This document shows, in pieces, positions 10,102 through 21,790 of a stretch of DNA of 64,000 bases. The DNA is from Cryptomeria japonica (Eukaryota > Streptophyta > Pinopsida > Cupressales > Cupressaceae). Numbering within the stretch: the stretch's first letter is position 1; each line of letters starts with the position of its first letter. Location of the stretch: assembly GCF_030272615.1 (NCBI RefSeq), contig NC_081406.1, forward strand, positions 266,837,692 through 266,901,691, in the 5' to 3' direction. A program made the position numbers and the translations under genes. Under the pieces are notes generated by a model. It was given only the letters and a program-made list of their open reading frames with translations. It was not told the DNA's origin and made no database searches.

Positions 10102-12917
10102 TTATGTAAAGGATTGGATCAAAGGGATCGAAGGATGGAAAATATGCATTGGATAATGGATAGGGTATTGGAAGAATTGGGCTTCAGTGGATGGAAATGA
10201 AGGCAAGATCGACATTGGCACACACCTTGACGGGTGATGGACTGATGGAGGAAAGACGTATTTTGGATATTGAGATTTTGACGGAGGAAAGGCTATGGAT
10301 TTTGGGACATAAGGGCCCAAAATGGATGAAAAAGGTGATGGAGGAACAAATTTGAGAGTGTTGGATGGAGGAATAGCAATTTTGGATGCCAAGTTGGATG
10401 TTTCTTTAGGCTTTTGTGCTTCAAGGAGCCGCTTAGGAACCCACATTGTTTTGGATTTTTCATGCTTTTGTGGTTCTTTGGAGTGCATTGCTTGCACAAG
10501 GGATTTAGGAACCCATATATATTTTGACTTTGCTTTATTTTGCTCAGTGGGCCTTTGTGGCCTTTTGGATATGTCTTTTTCTTTATAGATCATATTGTTC
10601 TTTGTTTTGACATGTCGGTTATATTGGACATGTTGATCCTTGAATACATGTGGATTGCTAGACTTATGACGTTTATACTTGGCATCCAAATTGCTTGGAG
10701 AGGGAAAGGAATGCATGGATGGATATGAATGAAATGGAGTTCTTTTGGATTGATGAAATTTACTCAAGGATGTGTGCCTTTGCTGACCTTGCATAGAGAA
10801 GGAAGGAATATAAGGACCTAAGATGGATGGAAGGTATGAAGGGGAAGGTGTATGCTTGGATTTTGAAGGGATGTTGGATTTACTAGGGGTACCCACATCT
10901 TGAGGAATTTCACTGAGGCCATGACCCTTAATATTTTCTTTAAAATGAAGGGATTCTTGCTTATGAAGATCTACTCCTTTTCCTTTATGAATATCTTGAC
11001 TTGTAGGATACTCTTTTCTTTGGGAAGAAGACGTGAGTCCATTATGAGGTGGATATGATATGAGAGAAATAATGAGATCTTGAAGTGGATCGGATTGCAC
11101 CAAAGTGGAAGAACCCATTATGCATGTCGAGGGTTCATGAACATCTTGCACTGACACATTAGAATCATGAAGGGGATTAGGATCATGTTGTGGACATGGT
11201 TCAATGACAGGCTCTTCAAGAGATGGAATGGGAGGAATAACGGGATCATCACAAGAAATATGATCTTGGAGTGTGTATGGAGGATTAAGACAAGGAGATG
11301 GAGGAACAAAAGGATCTTGTGGAGGATTTAAAGGAATAATTTGATCTTGAAAAGGAGGAAGATCATTGGAATCCTCTTTAAAGGTGCTTTTCTCTTGACT
11401 TTCAATGGGATCATCGGAAAGGATGGAAGGGATATCTTGATATTTCTTAGGAAGTGGAATGCCAATGGGATTTGAAAGGACATTTTTTCATGAAATGGAA
11501 GGGGATCGTTTGGGATTGGATGGACTGGGATATCTTGATCTTGCTCAGGGAATGGAGTGTCAATAGGACTTTGGATAGGATGGACAAGAATAGGGGAATC
11601 ATTGTGAGTGTCTGGGAACATGGGGTCTTGGTCAACAATTGGATGGGATGATAAGGTTTCAGGATCTTGATCTTGATTTTCTTGAGGACTCATTTTTTCG
11701 TCCTCTAAATTATCCTCTTGACATGAGGTTGGACTTTGGATATGCATGGAGGATTTTGGCAAGGGATCAATGTTTTGGCATGAAGGAAATGCACTTTGAA
11801 CATTTGTGATGGATTCTGGCAAGGAATCAATGCTTGAACATGAGGAAGAGGGACTTCGAATGGGGTCCTCTAAAACAGGTAATGGCAATAAAGTGCATGG
11901 TGGCATTGGGTCTTATATTTCTGAAACATGACAAGGATGTGCATCATGAATTGGATTATTGTGTTAATCAATTATAGATAGCCCTTGGGTAATTGCATCC
12001 TTGGGTGTATTATTTGATGAGGACAATATGGAAGGTTCTTGTGAAACTTCTAGAGGTGTAGGGATAGATGCCACTGGAGAGTCAATTTGCTTGCGAGGAG
12101 ATGAGGCATTGCTAGACATAAGTGTATTATTTTGATCTTCCTCAAAGAACTCACTTGGTAGTTTCCTTAAGAGCATTGCAATAAAGCCACCTTTCTTTCG
12201 AGGTTTTGACATAGTTGTATCTGGAATTTGAACTTGTTTTTGGTTTGATGTCATGTTTTGATATTGGACTTGGTTCAATTGTTCCGACATGTTTGAAAGT
12301 TGGGTTGGTGTGTGTTGCAACCTTTGTTTTTGAATGTTTGGTTGCAGTTGTTGACATTGATATTCCACCATTGGTTGAACCATTTGTTGACATTGTATAG
12401 TTGGTTGGACATATTGTTGAAATTGGACCATTGATTGCGTTGGTTGAATATGTTGGACAATTGGTTGAACCATTGGTTGTATTGGTTGAAAATCAGATTG
12501 ATAGTAAACACCTTCTTGTTCTTGTTGTGGAGGCACATAATGTTGAAATTGATGTTGTCTCTTTTCTTGAAATTGTTTCATCATCTCTATTTGGGAGAGG
12601 AGAGCTGGTATGTCTGATCGTTCAAGAAGAGATCTTACATCAATTGGCTCAATCTTTAGATTTCGACCTGGAAATTTTTGAAACACTTTGGACATTTGTG
12701 ATCTATTCTTCTCAATGTTTTTCACTCTTTGTTCCAATATCTCCTCTTCTTGAGCTAGTTTCTCCTCTAGTTTTTGTATTTGGAGACTTGTTTCATCATA
12801 AAAAGTTTGATCAATGTTGCTTTGTTGTTGGGTTAGATATAATTGTGATTGCATTGTCGGTTGATATGCCAAACTTTGTTGCATCATTGGTGCTTGGAAC
12901 CTTGTTTCAATAGACAT
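10102..12917 (-). pseudogene. Single long ORF of element C, Gln/Pro-rich protein of unknown function
   Basis: Reading begins at an ATG (MSIETRFQAP) at 12917 and continues to 11964 in one frame. It hits two TAA stops (11964 and about 11910) that leave the frame otherwise open. The frame slips by one base in a run of six Ts (+ strand 11483-11488), then continues open to 10102. The ancestor would be about 940 residues. Near the N terminus there is a coiled-coil-like stretch (KLEEKLAQEEEILEQRV), then Gln-rich repeats (QPMVQPIVQHIQP). The C-terminal third is basic, Pro/Ser-rich, with two related motifs, SKYIWVPKSLV and SKTMWVPKRLL. I see no zinc knuckle, protease, RT or integrase. By position it could be a gag-like protein, but that is inference. 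Confidence 0.65.
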
Positions 12918-13747
12918 GTCACTATGCAAATGCAATATTTTTTGGAATTTTTCAAGGATAATGTATGATATGCAACTAAATGCAAACTATATGAATGAGA
13001 ATGCAATCTATGGCAAGAATGCAATGTATGTTTTTGGTTGTTTTTTAAGATTTTGACAAACTTATGAATGCAAATCTAAAAGAGGGACCCTTACGAAATT
13101 GGAATCATGTCTAGACCTCGAAGGACAAAAGGACAAGATGACAATGTCTCCCCTATATACTTGGATACTAAGCTAGGTTTGACAAAATGACATTGATGAC
13201 AAAAGGACAAAAGGTTTGATAAGGTCTAGACTTCTTAACAATGACTTAGGGTTTATCAAAGATTTGGATTACTCAAGTATGACAAAACCTAGTTTGGCAC
13301 TATATGCTGAGGGACAATTACTATGCAAGTGACCCTAATATGATATGATAATGACCTAAGCTTGATGAAGAGACTTAGGGTATGCAAAGTATGACAATGG
13401 TATGACTTTTAATGCAAGAGGACACATGCAAACGGATGACCCTTATTGATATGCAAAGGAGTATGACCTAGGTGAAACCTAACCTTGGTAGTTGACAATA
13501 ACTTTGCAAAATGCAACCTAGGATGAACCTAAATGTAAGTGACGTGAATGTTGAGACAAGATTTTGAAAAATGTTTGACAACCATGTTTGAAGATGTTTG
13601 GAAGTTTGTTGGATGAAATGCTCTTATGTTTAACCTTGTTTTGAATCAATTTTGTCTTGTTCTTGAAATGAGATACAATTCAACTTTTGACAAGCAAAGA
13701 ATACAAGATATTTCAACTTAGACTCAAGACAATCATGCTCATTCCCA

Positions 13748-13925
13748 CATTTCTTATGGTAGGCAAGGACATTAGGTACTTGAGAGGTAGACTCATTATG
13801 AGATTCAAGGAGAATACATAGATGCTTGACCCCACGGGCTCCCCTCCACGGCACTCACTTCTCAGGGTAGCCAAGCATCAGTCCCCATGGAAATCTCCCC
13901 ATGGCGAACTTAGTATCTCTTCCAA
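13748..13925 (-). repeat. Leader block shared between elements C and D
   Basis: It aligns with 63738-63924 over most of its length, with the same order of short blocks from TTCTTATGGT to GGCGAACTT..GTATCTCT. Conservation between an element with pol and one without suggests a cis-acting function such as packaging or priming. Confidence 0.75.
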
Positions 13926-14740
13926 GTATCCGAACTTGTCCTTCTCAAGCAACTAGAAGGGTTTTTGGCCTCTAAAAACAAGGTGTTTAGTAAGGATTTC
14001 TATTAAGCGTTACTCCTTGATGTCATGCAAGCGTGATTGAGACATTAAGCCCATCAAGATACCAAACAAATGTAGTCACGCAAGCACGATTTAGACCAAG
14101 AGGCCCTACTTAGATGTTGATATGAGAAAGAGTCCAAGGGTCATCACTTCCCAAGTAACTACAATTCCCACGTAACACTTCCTTCAAAGCTTTCGCTCAT
14201 CGGGTATTTTTTTATAGTGAGTTAGAATGCCAAGGTATTCTAGCCGTACTCACTTTGGGTCGTTCCCTTCTCACGATTATCACTTGCTTGCAAAAGCAAA
14301 GTGGTCGGGAAGGCAGGCCCTCTAAAGGAGACACACAATTAAAGACACGAGCATGGTATCGAAGATCTGGATTTCTGATCACCCTAAGAAGGATGAGAGC
14401 ATACTCTCCTACTCCAATGTCACACTCAACAATCAAAGCAAAAACATATTCATTCCAACCTATTAGAAAATCACTAGGTGCCTAAAAATTAATTGCAAAC
14501 ACCAAGTTTAGTTGTTTTTCCAAGGCAACCTGCAAAACCCAAGTTAGAAGTTTGATTTGTTGTCTTTGACTATCGATTCTGCATAAAGCATGTTAGTAGT
14601 TTGATTTTTTGTCTTTGCCATGCGTATGCCAAGATTCTGCACAGATAATTAGTACCAAAAACCAAAACACAGAAAACAGGATGCAAAAACTAAACAAATT
14701 TCAAGTAAAATACTGCATTTTTACCTCTATTCTGGACTTT

Positions 14741-14858
14741 ACACAGGCGCAGAACCCATGACACAGGAAAAAAACTTATAACACAAGCGCAGAATGTCTC
14801 TAACACAAGCGCAGAATGCTTAACACAGGCGCAGGTTGCTTCACACAAGCGCAGAAGT
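14741..14858. repeat. ACACAAGCGCAGAA short tandem repeats in the C leader
   Basis: Five copies of ACACA(A/G)GCGCAG are spaced by 10-30 bp. A related ACACAGACGC array occupies the equivalent place in element D (63341-63492). Confidence 0.8.
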
Positions 14859-14954
14859 CTCCAGAAAACCCTACACGACCCTATTTTTGGGTTTTTGGCC
14901 TGCAAATCAACTTGAAAGCACTCAAAAACACCATAAAGAGGTTAGATGGTTAGT

Positions 14955-14973
14955 GTTCACGTCGGGTTCACCA
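14955..14973 (-). promoter_or_regulatory. Primer-binding site of element C
   Basis: On the minus strand TGGTGAACCCGACGTGAAC lies five bases after the end of the 5' LTR. It begins with the TGG expected to pair with a tRNA CCA end. I cannot name the tRNA with certainty without matching it to plant tRNA sequences. Confidence 0.75.
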
Positions 14974-14978
14974 ATTAA

Positions 14979-16536
14979 TGTAGCATAGGAATTCGGAAAT
15001 CATCACAAGCATTATAAATATACTAATCATTATCTCAATCCCGAAAGCTCATTGCAATGATCTATCCTAAAACACATTCAATAGAGACATGAAATAAAAA
15101 CATTCAAAACTAGAAGTTAAGCAAACCAAAGGTATGATTTGAATGCTCCTTCATGCGGCTCCATTGTTCTTCTTTCCTCTTCAAATGGTTTGGTTGTGGA
15201 TCTCACCTACAAGTGCACACACATAATTGAAAGCAAGTAGACAAGATTTTTGATCAAGAGTACTCGAAATATGATTGATTAGAAATTCGATAGTCTGATT
15301 ACCAATTAGCTTTGATTGATGAAGATCATCCAATTTATAGAAGAATTGGAGAGATGACAAGATTAGCATGATTCAATTCAAATGGAAATTGCAAATCAAT
15401 TATGTCAATTATGACAAATTATGCACTTTCTATGCAAAATTTGTTGATTGATAATTTATGACAAATTATGACAACTTCTATGTCAAAATTGATTGATTGT
15501 CAATTATGACAAATTTATGACAAATTGACATGTCATTTCCATGAATTTAGGAGAGAAATAGGAGGAAAATGAAATTAGGAATTAGAAAATTAGGAAATTA
15601 GAGAATTAGGTAAATTAATTAATAATTTGTCATTTATTGATTAATTCACAAAGAGGAATAATTAGCCAATTAAATGAACATTTAATTGCAATGAGAAGAC
15701 TTAGGATAAATAAATAATTTATTAATCCTAAAGGAGGAAATGACACACAAGGTTAAATGATTAAATCATAAAACCCTAGAGGATGAATTAGGTCTTGATG
15801 AAAGATAATTGACTCGATCATGATTTGATTTTGGATTGATAAATGACCAATGTGATAAATGATTTGATTGAGAAAATGCGCCAATTGACGAGGAACAATG
15901 ACAAATTGATCCAAATTGACACGATTGAGAAGGACGACGATCGATGACAAATTGATCGTTAAATGACAAGATTGACAAAAAAGACAAGGATTGATGACAA
16001 AATAGATTGCAAAACGATAGGATTGAAAATGACCACGACTGATGACATATCAATCGCAAAATGACAAGATCGAACATGACAACGATCGATGACAAATCGA
16101 TCATTAAAATGACAAGATTGAACATGACAACGATCGATGACAAATCGATCGTTAAAATGACAAGATTGAAGGATTGATGATAAATCGACAAGATTGATAA
16201 GAGGACAACGATCGATGACAAATCAATCGCAAGATTGACAAGAGGACAAAACCCTAATTAGGATTGACGATGTCCAAAATGATGACAAATAAGCACGCAC
16301 ATTGATGCAATAGGATAAGATTGATTAAAATCATGATTGGAGATTGTTGTCGACAAGACCAAATTCGAGAGCGAGATGAATGAAGAATGTAGAAGAATGA
16401 CTCAATGCTCACAAATGATAAAAACCAGGTGTGAATCATAGGAGAAATGTTAATGCGACGCAAAAACCTAAAATGAGGCAATGCGCAAATGTTAAAGTAT
16501 GACTCCGCAAGCGTTGACCATTTTTAGGTGTCTACA
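14979..16536 (-). repeat. 5' LTR of element C
   Basis: The 1,558-bp repeat has canonical TG...CA ends on the + strand (TGTAGC...TCTACA) and pairs with 6488-8054. It lacks one ATGACAAATT unit of about 12 bp present in the other copy. On the minus strand it would supply the promoter of the element. Confidence 0.93.
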
Positions 16537-16541
16537 ACTAC
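16537..16541. repeat. Right 5-bp target-site duplication (ACTAC) of element C
   Basis: It is identical to 6483-6487. Confidence 0.85.
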
Positions 16542-17683
16542 TTATCTAGTTGCCATTAGTTTTTATATTCAAAGTCCTGCTATATACTCTAGTCGGTTAG
16601 CACTACCGAATCATGCAGTCGGTATACACAGAGAAGTCGGTATGCACAATCTAGTCGGTTACAGAAGAAAGCAGTCACAGGATGTAGTATACACCGAGCT
16701 GGCTACCGAGTATCTTTTTATGTCTACCGAGCAGTAAAGATGACACATCGAGTTAATATACACCGAGTGAAACGTGTTACTAGATACATTGAACCTAGAC
16801 ATGCATATGAAAACGTGTTACAAGATTGAGGGACATCTAACCGTTATTACATTGGAAATTGCACTAGAAGATTGTGTATGATTTTGAGATCAATCTAACC
16901 AATGAAATATTTTGTTTAGTTATCCATTCGAGGAATCATGTTTGTAAGATCGAAGCAATGAATTAGATAACCGTCTTAAGAGATCTATTTATACAGCATG
17001 AGTTAAGGGTGTATATGTATGTGTAAGAAGACTGTTACAGAGACACAGAGGTCACCGAGAAGGTTTTCAGAGAATAGTCAAAGAACAGAGTAAATAGAAG
17101 GGTTTACCAAGTTACTATAAGGGTTACCGAGGTATGCTATAAGCAAGGTAATCTATTCTGAGCACATAGAATCTGCTATAACATTTCAGATGTAAAGTTG
17201 CAAATATTTGTAATGATTTTATTGTAATGTTGTGAAGTTGAAAGAGAAACCTTTAACAGGGTAAAAGACTCTAATCAAGTCTATAAATTGTAAAGCCTCT
17301 AACTAGGTGCAACATTCAGAATAAATGTTGTAAAATCCTTTAGCAAGGTAGATCTAACAGATCTTGTTACTCCTAACAGGGTAAGCTATCAGAAATAGCT
17401 AAAATGTAGCTCTAACCGAGCACTCTTTATTATTGCAGTAGTGAAGTTGTGGGTGCCATCCCCACCATAGTTTTTCTGTCTAACCAAGAGTTTCTACGTA
17501 ACCAAAATACATGTGTTATGGTGTGAATCATGTAGTATTGTTATCTATTTGCTTTAACTTTATTTTATGTTACTGCACTATTCTGTTTATGCATAACAGT
17601 AAAGTTATTATTCAAGAAAAGTTTTGGAGTACTGATTCACCCCTCCCCTCTCAGTACATTAGCTTTCCATATTGGGCCTAACA
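16542..17683 (-). mobile_element. LTR of element B (3' LTR, minus strand), interrupted by element C
   Basis: On the minus strand it begins TGTTAGGCCC right after a polypurine tract and ends at the C insertion, with its last 9 bp at 6479-6487 (about 1,151 bp in all). It aligns with the LTR at 37557-38688, which lies in the opposite orientation. Near its start it has the GTACTGA...TCAGTAC hairpin with a G-rich loop. Confidence 0.85.
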
Positions 17684-17700
17684 TACTCCCCCTTTGGCAT
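17684..17700 (-). promoter_or_regulatory. Polypurine tract of element B
   Basis: The minus-strand sequence ATGCCAAAGGGGGAGTA abuts the LTR start TGTTAGG. It closely resembles the tract of element A. Confidence 0.8.
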
Positions 17701-17894
17701 CAATGACAAAGGTTGTCAAGATGTCAGTAGAGTTTGTAGTTTCAACCTTGTAACTGGGTGGTTACAATTTGAAAAAGATCTCCCAAAATCAAGTTTATAC
17801 TGTCCATAAACTTTTTGCTATCCTTTATTGTTGTCTCTATTCTCTTCACTGTACCGGTGAGATGCTGCAAATGCTTTGCCGGTGTTTTGCTTCC

Positions 17895-20800
17895 CTATAT
17901 TAGTGCCTCAGATACTTCCTTCCGCAGAGATGCTATATAGTCCAATCTTGGACTTAGTTTTGATCTCAAATGTTTTGCCTTATTTATTACCCTTTCTTTC
18001 TCTCTTTCCAATTTAAGTAGTTCTTCCTCAAAATTTATTATCTTCTCCTCAAAAACTGATAGTGTATCAGGTGAGTTGACAAAACTATCTGCAAGTTTAT
18101 TGATCTCATCTTGTACCTTGCTCATTTTCTTGTCTATATCTACAATCAAAAGTTTGTTTTACAGGTATCTTTGTACAAATTTTTGTACTCTTTCAACAAA
18201 TTACATAATTCCGGTAGAAGTGTGTCAAAATCTCTATCACACTTCTTTATTTGCTCATCAAAGAATTTCTGTTTTTCAACTTCTACTTTATCCTTCACTG
18301 ACTCTTCTTTTATTTTCTCAATGTTTTCTGAGATATATTTACATAGTGTATCCAGTTGTCCTAAAGAATCTTTATTGTATATATTACAATTGGGAGCAAT
18401 TACCTTCAAAATTGGTATGGTATCATCAATTGCTTTGTAAGCTTGTGAGCTGCAGTCGGTTATTTTCTTGATTGAATCTAATAGTACCTCAGTCACATTA
18501 GTTGATTTGTATCCTGATGATGAATCAACATTTTGAGTACTGGTGGAAGTAACCAAGCTTGTATTGACCTCTGGTAGGTCTGTTTGTGTCTACATTTCTT
18601 TAAGCATTGGTTTTTCTGCTTCACTAGTTGTCGGTGGCATTGTTTCCTTATGTACTTGTTCCTATTCCGGAGCCTTTTGCTCTATTTGTTGTGTTGTCTC
18701 AGTCTGTGTCTAAGTCTCTACCTTTTGCTCTTTATTTTCTGTCGGTTTCTCCTGTGAGTTATCAGTTTCCTCAGTCACCAGAGGCTCACTAGTCATATCA
18801 GTCTTATCTGTTGTATCTTTGTCTACCACTATGTTGATCTTCTAAGTATCAATATCCACAGTATATAGGACTTCAGGATTAGGATTATTATTCTCTACAT
18901 CCATACTCTCAGCTGTCGGTTGATCATCTGTAGTTGTTGTTTTTACTGGTGGAGTATTTAAAGGAGGTAGGGGTAAGTTGTCTCTAACCTTGATACTAGG
19001 TGGTCTACCAACTTTTCCTTTCCCCTTGTCTCTATCTTTCTGATAAAATTTTATGGGTTTGGGGTTCCTGTACTCTTCTTGTTTTTCTTTCTCAACCAAG
19101 AATATATCCCATCCATCTTTAGTTTCATCAATCACCTCATTTACACTTCCAACCGTTAAAGCAATGTGCCTGTGTGTAGTAGAAAATACTGTCCTATTGG
19201 CTTGAGCAATTAGGTCATCAATTTCTTGGGGAGAGTTTATCGGATATACAGCAAGTAGCTTTTCAATCTTTATTTTCTTATCCAATTCTATCACTGCTTG
19301 TCTTCTTGCTTCTAGTCTTTTGAATAGTTCATCTGGAACTTCATTGACTACTTCCATTAAAAACTTCTTATACATATCCATGTGTAATATAACACTATTT
19401 TCAACTTGCTCTTTTTCATCAGCTGTTAGAGTGTCATATATTTTCTCTATGTTCTTCAATTTACCTTCCTCTGTGATTTCATTTAGTAGTATATAAAGAG
19501 GGGCCAAGTCTTTGTTTGTCCTCTTCTTCTTCTTGGGTGTCAGTTTCTTCTTTGGTGTGGCCTTTCTTACCAGAGATCTCACTGCTTGTTGCTTTTGCCT
19601 TGTCCTCCTGGGTGAGGGTGTGGTTGCCGATGAGGGATCTCTTTTCCTTACAACTCTTTTGAAAGTTGCAGGCATGTCACTTCCTGAAGAAGTACCTACC
19701 GGTGATAGGTGAGTTTCAGGTTGTGGAGCTGCTAACTCATCCTCTATTATACCAGTTTTCTTCAATACATCTTCTTTGATGGCTTTTTCTTGTCTGGAAC
19801 CTTTCCTTACAACTGCCTCAACCTTTTTCACTCTCTTCTTAGATTGTATTTGACTTTCTATGGTTTCAGCACTACCAAATACTTCTTCTTTAGGTTCTCT
19901 GGGGGCTTCCAGAAGTGCTTTAGCATATGTTTCAACTATGTGATCATCTGTTTCATAGCCCATCTCGGTTACCCAAACTATCCTTGGGATGACCGCTTCC
20001 ATCAAGATTTCATCTTTCTTGATTACAAAGCATATTTCATCTTTGTATTTGTCTACAATCTTCTGTGATAACCTTATTCTTTTCTTCATTTTGGTCTTTA
20101 ATGCTTGAAAAAAGTCATGAATACTGTTTTCCTTGTTCTCACCCATATTATTGAATAGTTCTGTTAATTGTTTGCCTACCGGTATATCATATCCAAGTTC
20201 TTTGTAACCTATACCGGGAACCTGTTTTGTTATGTGTAGCATCAGACATACTAACAGATTTCCAAACCTAAAAGTTCCTTTCTTGTCCTTCTTGATCTTT
20301 CAAAGGTTGTCGATTAATTCATCTTTTAACCATTCACATATATCAATTTTTGCATTGCCTGTGACCATGTCATAAGCACTCTTAATGCATAAGCTTGAAA
20401 CTGAATTAAGTCTATTTGCATGAGTAGCTTTATATCCTAATATCATGCTGATGAATCTCACATTGATATCTATTACATCATTAACTCTTAGGGACCTCTT
20501 GTCGAATGTTGCACCAGTTAGGTTTATAACTAGGTCATTGGAAACCTTCTTGGTTTTATCTGGTCTTTTATCAGTGGTCGGTAACCCTGTGACAGCTTTC
20601 ACAACTTCCTTGGTGATCTTGTGGACTGCATCTAACCAGAAAAATTCACCATGTACCCTGCTTAAGACTATCCCAATCACATCCTTGGGGAATTCAAGAA
20701 TGCTAAGGATCTCTGTAAATCCTAGGGTCTCAATGATCTTGTGTTCATTTTTTATATTGTCGGTATTATCACATATCACAGTTTTAAACATGGTTTTAAT

Positions 20801-21010
20801 TTCTTCATCTCCTAACTCTTCAATGTTGCAGTGGATGTACATTCTGAGGTCTTCAGCATAAACAACTCCCTTAGGAATTTGAGAAAAAGCACCTAAGGTA
20901 TCATTTTTCTTTGCTATCTCGGGAACTAACTGAAATACGGGCCTAGGTCTTTTTATCACTTCAACAATAGTAGGGTTTTCTATATATTCAATTGCAGAGG
21001 TGGATGCCAT
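17895..21010 (-). pseudogene. Second ORF of element B: long protein of unknown function with a basic, coiled-coil-rich C-terminal half
   Basis: The ORF starts MASTSAIEYIENPTIVEV at 21010. One frame is open except for a TGA at 20300, a TAG at 18842 and two stops near 18660 and 18594, then slips frame near 18150 and ends at 17895. The ancestor was about 1,040 residues. The first ~330 residues form a folded-looking domain (GEFFWLDAVHKITKEVVKAV, FRFGNLLVCLMLHITKQVPG) that resembles the helical N-terminal domain of plant-mobile-domain-like retroelement ORFs. A strongly basic segment follows (RRTRQKQQ, KKKLTPKKKKR), plausibly for nuclear entry or nucleic-acid binding. The last part is Lys/Glu-rich with coiled-coil character. 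There are no RT or integrase motifs. The functional call is open. Confidence 0.6.
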
Positions 21011-21151
21011 GATTAAACACCTTTTACTGCCTTTAGGATGGATGATTGCTTGGAGTGTTCTTGCTTCTTGCTCGAAATGCCTTAGCTCGGAATCTTCGCG
21101 CTCTTCGTAAATTTGAAATCTCAGTGAAATGAAATGGAGCCAAAACCTTAA

Positions 21152-21158
21152 TTTTATA
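21152..21158 (-). promoter_or_regulatory. Candidate TATA box upstream of the second ORF of element B
   Basis: TATAAAA on the minus strand lies about 140 bp before the ATG at 21010, in a stop-rich gap between the zinc-knuckle ORF and the second ORF. The spacing would suit an internal promoter, but AT-rich DNA makes chance matches common. Confidence 0.35.
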
Positions 21159-21313
21159 GTGTCTATTCGCCATCTACCACATTAATTGCATGCCGGTTAA
21201 GTATTCACTTAACATTGTTGGTCAGTAATAAGTAATTTTCAACTTCTTATCTCTAACCGAGGGAATAATAATACATGTGTCATTAGATTGCCAAACCCTC
21301 AAAGAAACTTTCT

Positions 21314-21790
21314 TCAAATGGATGAAGAACTTCCTGCCGGTGGAGCACTACTCTGTCCTTCCGGTGAAGTATCACTATGTCCTGTCGGTGAAGCATTGGT
21401 TGGTTCTACCGGTGGAGGAGTATTCCCAATATTTAGATCAACTTTTTTAATCCATTGTTTTGAAAATTCTTGCTTAACCTCTTCAACTTTTTCTTTACCT
21501 TTCAAGCTAGAACTTTTGTTGTCTACAGGTGTTCCTTTACTTCTACAGAATTTAGCAATATGCCCAATCTTGTTACATGCATAACAAGTTACATTATTTT
21601 TCTGAATAGCTTTTCCATAACCTATGCCGGTTTGTGTTCTGCACTGATTAGATAAATGTCCAAATCTTCCACAAACATAACATCTCACATTCATTCTGCA
21701 ATTTTCAGAATTGTGACCTACTTTGTTGCATTTAGAACATTGACCAGTGGGTGTGTTGATATTCTGATAATTTCTAGATCTACATAACAT
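21314..21790 (-). CDS. Gag C-terminal fragment with three CCHC zinc knuckles (element B)
   Basis: The 158-residue frame has three CX2CX4HX4C knuckles: CSKCNKVGHNSENC, CYVCGRFGHLSNQC and CYACNKIGHIAKFC. They are followed by a Lys/Glu-rich segment and a Pro/Ser/Gly-rich tail ending SSSSI. Such knuckles bind genomic RNA in retroelement capsids. The upstream part of gag is not visible, so this is the 3' end of a truncated gene and its apparent start is not the real one. It lies about 300 bp upstream of the second ORF on the same strand. Confidence 0.75.
   Translation of the reverse strand: MLCRSRNYQNINTPTGQCSKCNKVGHNSENCRMNVRCYVCGRFGHLSNQCRTQTGIGYGKAIQKNNVTCYACNKIGHIAKFCRSKGTPVDNKSSSLKGKEKVEEVKQEFSKQWIKKVDLNIGNTPPPVEPTNASPTGHSDTSPEGQSSAPPAGSSSSI

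Larger units (their letters stand above)
12918..14954 (-). other. 5' leader of element C
   Basis: No credible gene is visible. The segment 13748-13925 is homologous to the leader of element D at 63738-63924 (shared GGCACTCACTTCTC and GCCAAGCATCAGTCCCCATG). A (CA)CAGGCGCAGAA-type repeat lies at 14741-14858. Such long structured leaders are normal for Tat-like elements and normally include packaging signals. Confidence 0.7.
6488..16536 (-). mobile_element. Complete LTR retrotransposon C, non-autonomous (no pol)
   Basis: The 10,049-bp insertion is bounded by two closely similar LTRs and a perfect ACTAC duplication. On the minus strand the order is 5' LTR 16536-14979, primer-binding site, long leader, one decayed ORF (12917-10102), T-rich spacer, polypurine tract and 3' LTR 8054-6488. 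No reverse transcriptase, integrase or protease motif is visible in any frame. A hand comparison of the two LTRs shows roughly two dozen differences, mostly transitions, plus one indel of about 12 bp, so the insertion is moderately recent. Its polypurine tract, leader and 3' blocks match those of element D, the likely source of its enzymes. Confidence 0.9.

Noticed and set aside
12401-12913. 170-codon + strand ORF rich in Val/Leu
   Set aside because: It is the antisense shadow of the Gln-rich part of the element C protein; Gln/Met codons read backwards give long open frames.
18076-18471. + strand ORFs of 109-131 codons
   Set aside because: Shadows of the Lys/Glu-rich second ORF of element B.
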